DNA of 64,000 bases, from the NCBI GenBank assembly GCA_965197005.1, contig OZ239982.1, positions 2,046,001 to 2,110,000 on the forward strand. Direction: 5' to 3'. Made by a program: the position numbers and the translations under genes. Below the pieces are notes generated by a model. That model was not told the DNA's origin. It was given only the letters and a program-made list of their open reading frames with translations, and searched no databases. Numbering within the stretch: the first letter of the stretch is position 1; each line of letters begins with the position of its first letter. Of the stretch, positions 43,701 through 51,390 are shown in pieces. Source of the DNA: G965197005 sp965197005. Lineage in GTDB: Bacteria; Pseudomonadota; Gammaproteobacteria; Pseudomonadales; Oceanobacteraceae.

Positions 43701-44792
43701 TTATGGTTGATAAAGACGTATTTCCGGGCTGCCAGACGCCCCTAAACTGTAATAATTAATTATTTGCATATGATAATACTGAACGTTGGCGGTGTCGCCT
43801 ACTTTAATGATATAGGTACGATAATTAGGCCAAAGCCCATGCCTTCCATTTAAATTATAAGTCCACCAGTCTTTATCTGCGGCAATTAAACTGGTGCTTT
43901 TGTCTTCATGCAGGTGGTTTGCCATGATATTGTCAACCGCTGAATACTCTGCCCACTTTGTCATTGACAAGCCTAACCCTTTGCCATCACCTTTACCATA
44001 GATATTACTATTTAACCATAAATAAATATGACGCTGTGCCCTATTTACTTGATAGCGTAAGTCCCAATCCGGGCTACTACAACCTACCGTTTGATGCGTA
44101 TCAAAGTCGATGCAAACCATATTTTTACCGCTGGCAATGCGCGCCGTTAAGCTGTGTTTTGTATTTATAAATGCCGTATCATTGCGTGTTTGTAAGTAGT
44201 ATTCAAATTGCAGCTTAGTATAACTGGCTGTTAATAATTTCATTTTGATAAAACTATCACCTGCGCTATTTTGTAACAGATAAAAATTATCAGTATTAGC
44301 ACTGATTTGATGCGTGCTGGAATTGTACCTATACCAGTCTTTAATAGCGGGCTGATTTTTATCCACTTCAAAGGTTAACGAGCTGTAGTCATAGGATTTT
44401 TTTAAGTCATCAACATAAGCATCTTTAGTGGCATTAATAAACATACCTTTGATGGGGTTTTTCTGGCTATCATAAAACTCAGACTGTGCATCTGCCAGAG
44501 CAAGACTCACTTTGCCAATGCCTGAATCGCCACCATTGGCGCGAATATTATTGCGCCTAAAGGCAAGATGCCACCCAGCGGAGTTTTTTGCCTGTTCCTC
44601 AGTTAAATTGACCCGAGTTTGGGTGGCAAGATTAAAGTAGTACCAGTCTGTATAACTGGCAGCGTTAATTTTAACCTCTTTCACGCCTTCTATTTTTTTA
44701 TTTGTGATGTTCTGCTCACTACTTTTACCACCACCACAAGCACTTAGAATTACAACAACTAAGGCCACTAAGAAAAAAGAGAGAACTCGCAT
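43701..44792 (-). CDS. HmuY-like heme-binding lipoprotein, apparently two domains
   Basis: 363 aa. A lipoprotein signal peptide ends in LSACGGG (lipobox LSAC), so it is lipid-anchored in the outer membrane. The mature part appears to hold two related HmuY-type beta domains. The first has SYTDWYYFNL, WHLAFRRNNIRANGG and DWYRYNSSTH. The second has DFDTHQ, DWDLRYQVNRAQRH and DWWTYNLNGRHG. HmuY of Porphyromonas is about 216 aa with one domain. The usual pattern pairs such a hemophore with a TonB receptor, and here it lies 11 bp from the receptor gene. The heme ligands (two His in HmuY) are not assigned. Confidence 0.8.
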   Translation of the reverse strand: MRVLSFFLVALVVVILSACGGGKSSEQNITNKKIEGVKEVKINAASYTDWYYFNLATQTRVNLTEEQAKNSAGWHLAFRRNNIRANGGDSGIGKVSLALADAQSEFYDSQKNPIKGMFINATKDAYVDDLKKSYDYSSLTFEVDKNQPAIKDWYRYNSSTHQISANTDNFYLLQNSAGDSFIKMKLLTASYTKLQFEYYLQTRNDTAFINTKHSLTARIASGKNMVCIDFDTHQTVGCSSPDWDLRYQVNRAQRHIYLWLNSNIYGKGDGKGLGLSMTKWAEYSAVDNIMANHLHEDKSTSLIAADKDWWTYNLNGRHGLWPNYRTYIIKVGDTANVQYYHMQIINYYSLGASGSPEIRLYQP

Positions 44793-44803
44793 AATTTGCT
44801 CCT

Positions 44804-46840
44804 TTAAAAATGAAATTCAAGCCCTGCATAAATATGGCGGTTTTTTATAGCACGACGATCGTAAGGGTTGCGTAAGTCTCGCACCTCATTAAACAAATTA
44901 TTAACCCCGCTATAGAGTTTTAAATAGTCAGTTGGACGATATTTAAAGTTGGCATGCCACTGACTTAACCTGGGAGAATACTGATTTTTTTGCACCAATA
45001 ACTTATCTTCAATTTGGGCATTCACATTCAGACTAAGCGTTGGGCTAAATAAAATGTCCCAATTCAACTTAACCTGATGAGTACTGCGTAACAGCAACGG
45101 CTCATTAGTTGCAAGGTCTTTTGCTTGCAGATATGAGTACGATAACCCCTGTTTAAGCCAGCTTAACTGTAACCACTGGCTGCTTATTTCATAGCCTTGA
45201 GTTCTGGCACGGGCAATATTGCCATAGGTATAAATGACCACTCGTCCTGATTGTTCGGTTTTACCGCTAGGGGTCGCACTGATTAAATCCTGTAGCTGGT
45301 TATAAAACAAACTGACATTAAGCGTTATATCTTGGGCATACACATAATGCCAAGAGGTTTGTACGCTATGTGAAGTCTCTGGTTTTAAATCGGCATTACC
45401 AATAACCTTATAGCCATTAATACTGTGATCAAAAATAAAATAACGGCTTTTTAAATCAGGCACTCGATAGCCCAAAGAATAAGAGCTCCGCCATTGCAAT
45501 TGATGCTCGCCCCAATTAGTACCCCATAATAAATTCAGCTTCGGAGAAGTATGTGCGCCAAATTTTTCATCATGCTGCCAGCGAGCACCAAGGGTAAACT
45601 GCCAACTATCTAAAAAAGGCAAAATCATCTGACTGTAAAGCTCATAACGCTGATGCTTGGCATTTTTTATTTCATCAACAGACACCTTATAACTGCCATT
45701 AGCAAGAGCCGTCACTCTTGCATCTGCTGGCAAGCCCGAATTAGACAGTTTGGTTTCGGTTTTTTCTTGCTGTAAGCGTTCTGAAAAGTACTCAACTCCC
45801 AGCAAAAACTCAGCCCGACCTTGAGCAAATTCTTGCGGCAAATATAACCAAGAAAGCGAACCCTTTTGTTGACTGTAATTTGATTCTCGCCATAAATTAC
45901 CCGCAATTAATGCGGTATTAATATGCAACTGATCGCTATTATCCTGTTGTGTTTCATGCATATAAGCCAGTTTAAGCTGGTGTTTAGAAAATGTTTTATG
46001 TGCGCCTAAAGCCAACCTATTGCGTTTAAGCAACTCATCTTTAACCCCTTTATGCCCGCCTTTTTTAAGCATGTTATAACTGACATCTTCGCCATAGAGA
46101 GCCAGCTTAACAAAAGCCTCATCTGCTGGATTATCTATGCTTATTGGCAAGGCAAACAAAGCCGAAGCATTGCTTTTATGTCCGCTTGGCGAGCTGGTAG
46201 AATAGGTACTAGGGTCAAGGTCATAGCCTTGGGACTGACGATGGTCAACATCTACAGCAACACGACCACCAAGCAGACGGTACAACCCTTTGCCATACAG
46301 TCGATAATCCCCAAGCATGCCAGAGTTAACCTGATGTTTGCCATACTCCGTTCCCTTAATGCCAAGGGTAACGCTGTTTTTACTAGGCTGTTTACTGATA
46401 ATATTAATGACTGCCCCCATTGCCGCACTGCCGTACAACGCCGAAGATGCCCCTTTAATCATCTCTATACGTTCAATATCCACCGTGCCAAATTGTGAGG
46501 TATCTACCGTTGAGCCTGTGGTGCTAGAAAGCGGCAACCCATCAAGCAAAATCAACACCCGATTGCTATCTAACCCCTGTACATAAACCCCTTTACCTGT
46601 TTTGCCATGAATATCACGTAACTGCACACCCGGAAAAAGGCGCAACGCCTCCTCAAGGTTATTGACTTGAGCATTTTCTAACATTGCTTTAGAAAGCACT
46701 TGCACATAACTTGGACTATCTTGCAGCAACCTTTGAGACTGGCTATCAGTGACCACTACGGGATCTAATTCATATACCTCATCACTTTGCGCTTGCAAAG
46801 GCAATAACAACAACAAAATAAGAATAACTTGCATATACAT
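44804..46840 (-). CDS. TonB-dependent heme/hemoglobin receptor
   Basis: 678 aa. A signal peptide is followed by a TonB box region (ELDPVVVTDS), a plug domain (NLEEALRLFPGVQLRDI, VLILLDGLPL, GASSALYGSAAMGAVINI) and a 22-strand barrel ending in an aromatic residue (GLEFHF). A YRVPDL...NADLKPE segment corresponds to the FRAP/NPNL heme motif of HemR/ShuA-type receptors. It heads the heme operon. The ATG at 46840 has no obvious ribosome site; a second ATG at 46834 is possible. Iron control is likely, with a weak operator-like inverted repeat upstream. Confidence 0.92.
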   Translation of the reverse strand: MYMQVILILLLLLPLQAQSDEVYELDPVVVTDSQSQRLLQDSPSYVQVLSKAMLENAQVNNLEEALRLFPGVQLRDIHGKTGKGVYVQGLDSNRVLILLDGLPLSSTTGSTVDTSQFGTVDIERIEMIKGASSALYGSAAMGAVINIISKQPSKNSVTLGIKGTEYGKHQVNSGMLGDYRLYGKGLYRLLGGRVAVDVDHRQSQGYDLDPSTYSTSSPSGHKSNASALFALPISIDNPADEAFVKLALYGEDVSYNMLKKGGHKGVKDELLKRNRLALGAHKTFSKHQLKLAYMHETQQDNSDQLHINTALIAGNLWRESNYSQQKGSLSWLYLPQEFAQGRAEFLLGVEYFSERLQQEKTETKLSNSGLPADARVTALANGSYKVSVDEIKNAKHQRYELYSQMILPFLDSWQFTLGARWQHDEKFGAHTSPKLNLLWGTNWGEHQLQWRSSYSLGYRVPDLKSRYFIFDHSINGYKVIGNADLKPETSHSVQTSWHYVYAQDITLNVSLFYNQLQDLISATPSGKTEQSGRVVIYTYGNIARARTQGYEISSQWLQLSWLKQGLSYSYLQAKDLATNEPLLLRSTHQVKLNWDILFSPTLSLNVNAQIEDKLLVQKNQYSPRLSQWHANFKYRPTDYLKLYSGVNNLFNEVRDLRNPYDRRAIKNRHIYAGLEFHF

Positions 46841-46842
46841 AA

Positions 46843-46872
46843 AATAACTACAAATAAGAATGGTTAGTTATT
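46843..46872. promoter_or_regulatory. Candidate Fur operator upstream of the heme operon
   Basis: AATAACT (46843-46849) and AGTTATT (46866-46872) form an inverted repeat in A/T-rich sequence just upstream of the receptor start. It resembles a loose Fur site but fits the 19-bp consensus poorly. Listed because iron control of such operons is general. Confidence 0.25.
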
Positions 46873-46943
46873 ATATATCTAATTACAAATCTATTTCATC
46901 TTATTTAAGCGAATAAAATTACAATACAAGAAAACCAGAGAAT

Positions 46944-46985
46944 AAAAAAAGAAAGCGACCGGCAAACACCAACCAACGATCGCTT
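46944..46985 (-). terminator. Possible terminator downstream of ppiA
   Basis: On the minus strand AAGCGA pairs with TCGCTT around a 21-base loop, followed by a T-rich run. It lies about 70 bp after the ppiA stop. The long loop makes this uncertain. The rest of 46841-47056 holds no gene. Confidence 0.45.
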
Positions 46986-47056
46986 ACAAGAACAGCCACT
47001 TACTGGCGTTTAATAAACCTATATCCATATAAAATGCTCATCGTAATAAATCAAAC

Positions 47057-47626
47057 TTAGCGTCTTATAATTTTTTTAATCACAATGTCTTTTTTAGGTA
47101 CATCACGATATTGCCGATAAACGCCTGTTGGTTGATTTTCGATTTTTTTAATGACCTCATAGCCCGTTTTAACCTTGCCAAAAACAGCATAACCGTGGCG
47201 ACCATTACGATAATCCAAAGAACGATTATTTTGCGTATTAATAAAAAACTGTGATGTTGCACTATGAATGTAGCTGGTGCGAGCCATAGACAAGGTTGCA
47301 ATACTATTATTTAACCCATTATTTGACTCATTTCTAATAGCAGCATGGGTGGCTTTTTTACTAAACTCCTGATTAAAACCGCCTCCTTGAACCATAAACC
47401 CCTTAATAACACGATGGAAAATCGTATTATTATAAAACCCTTCATCAACATACTTTAAAAAGTTCTTAACAGTAATTGGGGCTTTTTTAGGATACAGCTC
47501 AACAGTAAAGTTACCCACATTAGTAATAAACTGCACCTCTAGCGTATTCTTATTACTCTTTTCTGCCCAGCTAAAACTGCTTGCAAAACAGACCAACAAT
47601 ACTGAAATAAATTTAATTAGCTGCAT
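47057..47626 (-). CDS. ppiA: Periplasmic peptidyl-prolyl cis-trans isomerase (cyclophilin)
   Basis: 189 aa. A signal peptide (LIKFISVLLVCFASSFSWA) is followed by the cyclophilin fold with FHRVIKGFMVQGGGF, SQFFINTQNN and the C-terminal GYEVIKKIEN. It speeds proline isomerisation in the periplasm. The sequence carries the usual Arg and Phe/Gln active-site residues. Monocistronic by spacing. Confidence 0.94.
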   Translation of the reverse strand: MQLIKFISVLLVCFASSFSWAEKSNKNTLEVQFITNVGNFTVELYPKKAPITVKNFLKYVDEGFYNNTIFHRVIKGFMVQGGGFNQEFSKKATHAAIRNESNNGLNNSIATLSMARTSYIHSATSQFFINTQNNRSLDYRNGRHGYAVFGKVKTGYEVIKKIENQPTGVYRQYRDVPKKDIVIKKIIRR

Positions 47627-47737
47627 AAAATTCCTTAAAATTAAGATAAGTGAAATGGCGATTTTGAGCTAATTATCATCTAAATGCAACGCCAGCAAAA
47701 CCGCAAAAAACACTATCTTCAAAAGCCAATCGCTTAA

Positions 47738-48295
47738 TTAATCTCGCTTATAGATAGCCTCTATAGTTGCAGACTCCAGCGCACTCGCTTTAACCATATA
47801 CCCCACTAAAGCAGCAGAGGCATTTTTAGGCAACTCCAATTTTTTGGATAAAGCATATAATGTAAATTGATAACGATGAATACCATCACCTTTAGGTGGA
47901 CATGCCCCACCAAACCCTTTATAGCCATAATCATTGGTTGCTTGTTGACTGCCTTTAGGTGCTAGCTGTTGCTTTATATTGCCCGCATTTCTACTCAGTT
48001 TATTCGCAGTTTTTGGTATATTAACAATCTGCCAGTGCCACCAACCGCTGCCTGTAGGTGCATCTGGATCATACGCAAATAAAGCAAACGCCTTTGTACC
48101 CTTAGGTGCGCCAGACCAAGAAAATTGTGGAGACATATTCCCACCATTACAGCCAAAACCCTGAAAAACCTGTTGATTAGAAAGCAGACCTCCATGCTCA
48201 ATATCTGCACTTTTTAAACTTAATGAACCTGCAAAAAGAGCATTAGAAAATAAAAACAAGCAACAAAACAATGTGACTTTTTTATAAAAATACAT
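47738..48295 (-). CDS. YbhB/YbcL family PEBP protein, exported
   Basis: 185 aa. A signal peptide (VTLFCCLFLFSNALFAG) is followed by a phosphatidylethanolamine-binding-protein fold with AYDPDAPTGSGWWHW, GGACPPKGDGIHRYQF and the His/Asp ligand pocket. E. coli YbhB/YbcL are relatives; function is unknown (YbcL affects neutrophil migration in one pathogen). Stand-alone gene. Confidence 0.9.
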   Translation of the reverse strand: MYFYKKVTLFCCLFLFSNALFAGSLSLKSADIEHGGLLSNQQVFQGFGCNGGNMSPQFSWSGAPKGTKAFALFAYDPDAPTGSGWWHWQIVNIPKTANKLSRNAGNIKQQLAPKGSQQATNDYGYKGFGGACPPKGDGIHRYQFTLYALSKKLELPKNASAALVGYMVKASALESATIEAIYKRD

Positions 48296-48587
48296 ATATA
48301 TTTCCTCTAGTTAAATAAAATTTTGAGCAGTAATAATGACATTTTTATGATCTGTTATCTGTTATTTACATTCTCTCATTGATATTTTTTTGTAAAATCT
48401 AATTACCCTAAAACCACCTATTAACAAAATGCGCCAACTTACCAGCATACAACAAACAACCCGATTGACTATAAAATACACTCATAATACACAACTAGAT
48501 TTTCCAACCGCTGCAAAAATCTGCCAATTAACAGCACACTTAAATACAGCTTTGATGTATAATCGCACAAAAATTTTGGTTTATATT

Positions 48588-49163
48588 ATGCCCAACAAAC
48601 AATCTGAATTACGCATTATTGCAGGCAAATGGCGCTCCCGAAAATTACCTTTTTATGCCGAGCAAGGCTTACGCCCAACCCTTAATCACATGCGAGAAAC
48701 CCTATTTAATTGGCTACAATTTGAAATTCACAACAAAAGCGTATTGGATTTATTTTCAGGCAGTGGCGCATTAGCATTAGAAGCACTATCTAGAGGTGCT
48801 AAAAATGCCACCTTAGTGGAATTATCAACACGCAATGTTAAACAACTAAAACAAAATCTAAACAGCTTAAAAGCACAAAATGCACAGGTTATCTGCTCAG
48901 ATGCACGCCAATTCATACAACAAAACAAACAACCATACGATATTATTTTTTTAGACCCCCCATTTAACCAAGGTCTATTAAATGAAATTATCCCTAGCAT
49001 AGACACCAACTTAAAAGAAGGCAGCAAGGTATACATTGAACACGAACCTAACTTACCCCTTGCCATACCAGATACATGGCTCTGTTTAAAACAAAAGCAA
49101 CATAAAGAATTTTTTACTGCGCTGTATCAAAAAGGCGCAATTAATAATGAAGACTCGATTTAA
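48588..49163 (+). CDS. rsmD: 16S rRNA (guanine966-N2)-methyltransferase RsmD
   Basis: 191 aa from the ATG at 48588 (MPNKQSELRIIAG). The frame is open for 53 codons upstream but the homologous start is here. Motifs: LRIIAGKWRSRKL, DLFSGSGALALEALSRGA (SAM) and the catalytic DPPF in IIFLDPPFNQG. It methylates G966 of 16S rRNA. The 292 bp upstream (48296-48587) carry no other gene. Confidence 0.95.
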   Translation: MPNKQSELRIIAGKWRSRKLPFYAEQGLRPTLNHMRETLFNWLQFEIHNKSVLDLFSGSGALALEALSRGAKNATLVELSTRNVKQLKQNLNSLKAQNAQVICSDARQFIQQNKQPYDIIFLDPPFNQGLLNEIIPSIDTNLKEGSKVYIEHEPNLPLAIPDTWLCLKQKQHKEFFTALYQKGAINNEDSI

Positions 49164-49200
49164 AGCATGCTATTATGTACTACCTACTTTAGGATTAAAT

Positions 49201-49593
49201 ATGCAAGCATTGATTGAGCAAATAAACTGGAACGAACAAGGCTTAGTTGCCGCCATAGCCCAAGACATTGAAACCAATCAGGTTTTAATGCTGGCATGGA
49301 TGAATGACGAAGCCCTTAAACTCACTTTAAGCAAAGGTCAAGCCGTCTACTTTTCACGCTCACGGCAAAAATTATGGCACAAAGGAGAAAGCTCAGGACA
49401 TATCCAAAAAGTGCAAGATATTCGCCTTGATTGTGATGGCGATGCAATCCTATTAAAAGTAAAGCAAATAGGAGGCATGGCCTGTCATACAGGACGTGCA
49501 AGTTGTTTTTATCTTGCCCCTCAAGCACACAAATGGCAAGCAGTAGAACCCGTACTTAAAGACCCAGAAGAAATTTATGCAAAACCACAATAA
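49201..49593 (+). CDS. hisI: Phosphoribosyl-AMP cyclohydrolase
   Basis: 130 aa from the ATG at 49201, preceded by TAGGA; the upstream in-frame extension overlaps rsmD and is rejected. Motifs: LMLAWMNDEAL, FSRSRQKLWHKGE, the Mg/Zn sites RLDCDGDAIL and ACHTGRASCFY. It opens the adenine ring of phosphoribosyl-AMP in histidine synthesis. It overlaps hisE by 17 bp. Confidence 0.96.
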   Translation: MQALIEQINWNEQGLVAAIAQDIETNQVLMLAWMNDEALKLTLSKGQAVYFSRSRQKLWHKGESSGHIQKVQDIRLDCDGDAILLKVKQIGGMACHTGRASCFYLAPQAHKWQAVEPVLKDPEEIYAKPQ

Positions 49594-49945
49594 TCCCAGC
49601 GCACAATCCGATGTATTAACAGCTTTAGCCGACGTATTAGAAACACGCAAACAAGCAGATACAGAGCAATCTTACGTTGCCAGCTTATATGCCAAAGGCT
49701 TAAATAAGATATTAGAAAAAGTAGGCGAAGAAGCAACAGAAACCATTTTAGCTGCAAAAGATTGTCACATTGAACCCAATGCCACAAACACCCAAGCATT
49801 AATTAGTGAAACCGCAGATTTATGGTTTCATACATTGGTTATGTTAGCGCACCTAGAGCAACGCCCAGAAACAGTTTTACAAGAACTAAACAAACGCTTT
49901 GGCTTATCAGGCTTAATAGAAAAAGCACAGCGCAAAGCACCATAA
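49577..49945 (+). CDS. hisE: Phosphoribosyl-ATP pyrophosphatase
   Basis: 122 aa. The motif LNKILEKVGEEATETILAAK and the SETADLWFHTLVML helix mark HisE, which converts phosphoribosyl-ATP to phosphoribosyl-AMP plus PPi. It is encoded separately from hisI but overlaps its end, so both are made together. The order hisI-hisE-tatABC matches Pseudomonas. Confidence 0.95.
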   Translation: MQNHNNPSAQSDVLTALADVLETRKQADTEQSYVASLYAKGLNKILEKVGEEATETILAAKDCHIEPNATNTQALISETADLWFHTLVMLAHLEQRPETVLQELNKRFGLSGLIEKAQRKAP

Positions 49946-49974
49946 ATTTAATCAAACCAAAAGAGGAAATAAAC

Positions 49975-50232
49975 ATGTTAGGTGGAATAAGTATTTGGCA
50001 ACTGGTCATTATATTGGTTATTGTCATTATGATTTTTGGCACTAAAAAATTGCGCTCAATGGGTACCGACTTAGGTGGTGCAGTAAAAGGCTTTAAAAAA
50101 GCCATGAACGAAGAAGACAACAAACCACAAAACAAAGAAGCAGAAAACCTAACCCATAACCAAACTCAAACTGATGCCAACTTTAGCACCACAGAAAGTC
50201 AGCCTACTAACAAAGAGCAAAACAAAAGCTAA
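49975..50232 (+). CDS. tatA: Twin-arginine translocase subunit TatA
   Basis: 85 aa from the ATG at 49975, preceded by AGAGGAAATAA; the in-frame upstream extension overlaps hisE and is not real. One membrane helix (IWQLVIILVIVIMIFG) is followed by the amphipathic helix TKKLRSMGTDLGGAVKGFKK and a polar tail. TatA polymers form the export pore. Confidence 0.96.
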   Translation: MLGGISIWQLVIILVIVIMIFGTKKLRSMGTDLGGAVKGFKKAMNEEDNKPQNKEAENLTHNQTQTDANFSTTESQPTNKEQNKS

Positions 50233-50235
50233 ATC

Positions 50236-50643
50236 ATGTTTGATATTGGTTTTTTAGAGTTATTTGTCATTGCCACCTTAGCCCTAATAGTATTAGGGCC
50301 AGAGCGTCTGCCAGGTGCAGCCCGCTCAGTAGGGCTTATGTTTGGTAAAGTGCGACGCACAATTAACGGCATTCAAGAAGACCTTGAACGTCAGGTGCGC
50401 CTTGAAGAACTACAAAAAAAACTGAAAGACCCACAAGCCATCTTTGAACAACAGGACTTTAGCGGTAACGAATACAGTGCCCAAGAAGAAGCCGAACAAG
50501 ACCTGCAAGATGCACTGCTCTCGCCCAGCGACAAACAACTACAACAAGACCCACTATTAACCCCCGAGCCAATCAACAAACCAGCGCAGCCAGATACACA
50601 AAAGATTGACATTCAACCTGCCAAGCCGACCCCTGATGAATAA
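50236..50643 (+). CDS. tatB: Twin-arginine translocase subunit TatB
   Basis: 135 aa. It begins MFDIGFLELFVIATLALIVL, with GPERLPGAARSVG in the hinge and amphipathic helix, then an acidic, Gln/Pro-rich tail. TatB with TatC recognises twin-arginine signal peptides. It lies 3 bp after tatA and overlaps tatC by 8 bp. Confidence 0.96.
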   Translation: MFDIGFLELFVIATLALIVLGPERLPGAARSVGLMFGKVRRTINGIQEDLERQVRLEELQKKLKDPQAIFEQQDFSGNEYSAQEEAEQDLQDALLSPSDKQLQQDPLLTPEPINKPAQPDTQKIDIQPAKPTPDE

Positions 50644-51373
50644 CGACACAGCACAACCCTTAATCAGCCATCTAATAGAACTACGCAACCGCCTGTTACG
50701 CTCGATTTTATTGGTTTTATTATTGTTTTTAGGTTTATTCTACTTTGCTAACGACCTTTATCTCATTATGGTCAAACCGCTTTCCAACCTTCTGCCCTCA
50801 ACAGAAAATATGATTGCCACAGGTGTTACCTCTCCTTTTCTCGTACCATTTAAAATGACCCTAGTCTTATCCGTCATGCTCGCCATTCCTTATATTTTAC
50901 ATCAAATATGGGCATTTATTTCCCCCGGCTTATATCGCCATGAAAAACGTTTTGGCATACCACTTTTAGTCTCAAGCATCATTCTATTTTATACTGGTGT
51001 TGCCTTCGCCTACTTTGTTGTACTACCTTTAGTCTTTGGATTTTTCACCGCCGCAGGACCAACAGGCATTTCCTTCATGCCTGACATTTCCAATATTTTA
51101 AACTTTATTTTAAAACTGTTTTTTGCCTTTGGTATCACCTTTGAGATTCCCATAGCCACCTTCTTAATGGTCTCATCAGGTATGACCAGCGTGAGCACCC
51201 TGACCCAAAAACGCCCTTATGTGCTAATTGGTTGTTTTGTAATAGGCATGCTAATTACCCCGCCCGACATCTTCTCACAAACCATATTAGCCGTACCCAT
51301 GTACCTTCTATTTGAAGCAGGTATTTTATTTTCACGCATACTAAAAAACCCAAACAACGAGAGCGAAACCTAA
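50636..51373 (+). CDS. tatC: Twin-arginine translocase subunit TatC
   Basis: 245 aa from the ATG at 50636, which overlaps the tatB stop; a longer frame from 50606 lies inside tatB. Six membrane helices with LISHLIELRNRLLRSI at the start, the SPGLYRHEKR loop and the FGITFEIP motif with a conserved Glu. TatC is the signal-peptide receptor. Terminal gene of the tatABC unit. Confidence 0.96.
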   Translation: MNNDTAQPLISHLIELRNRLLRSILLVLLLFLGLFYFANDLYLIMVKPLSNLLPSTENMIATGVTSPFLVPFKMTLVLSVMLAIPYILHQIWAFISPGLYRHEKRFGIPLLVSSIILFYTGVAFAYFVVLPLVFGFFTAAGPTGISFMPDISNILNFILKLFFAFGITFEIPIATFLMVSSGMTSVSTLTQKRPYVLIGCFVIGMLITPPDIFSQTILAVPMYLLFEAGILFSRILKNPNNESET

Positions 51374-51390
51374 CTCTGTCAGGAGAACGC

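Noticed and set aside
48429..48587. N-terminal extension of RsmD
   Set aside because: The family starts at the LRIIAG segment; the 53 upstream codons have no homologous content.
49822..49974. N-terminal extension of TatA
   Set aside because: It lies inside hisE in another frame; the ATG at 49975 has a clear ribosome site and gives the standard TatA start.
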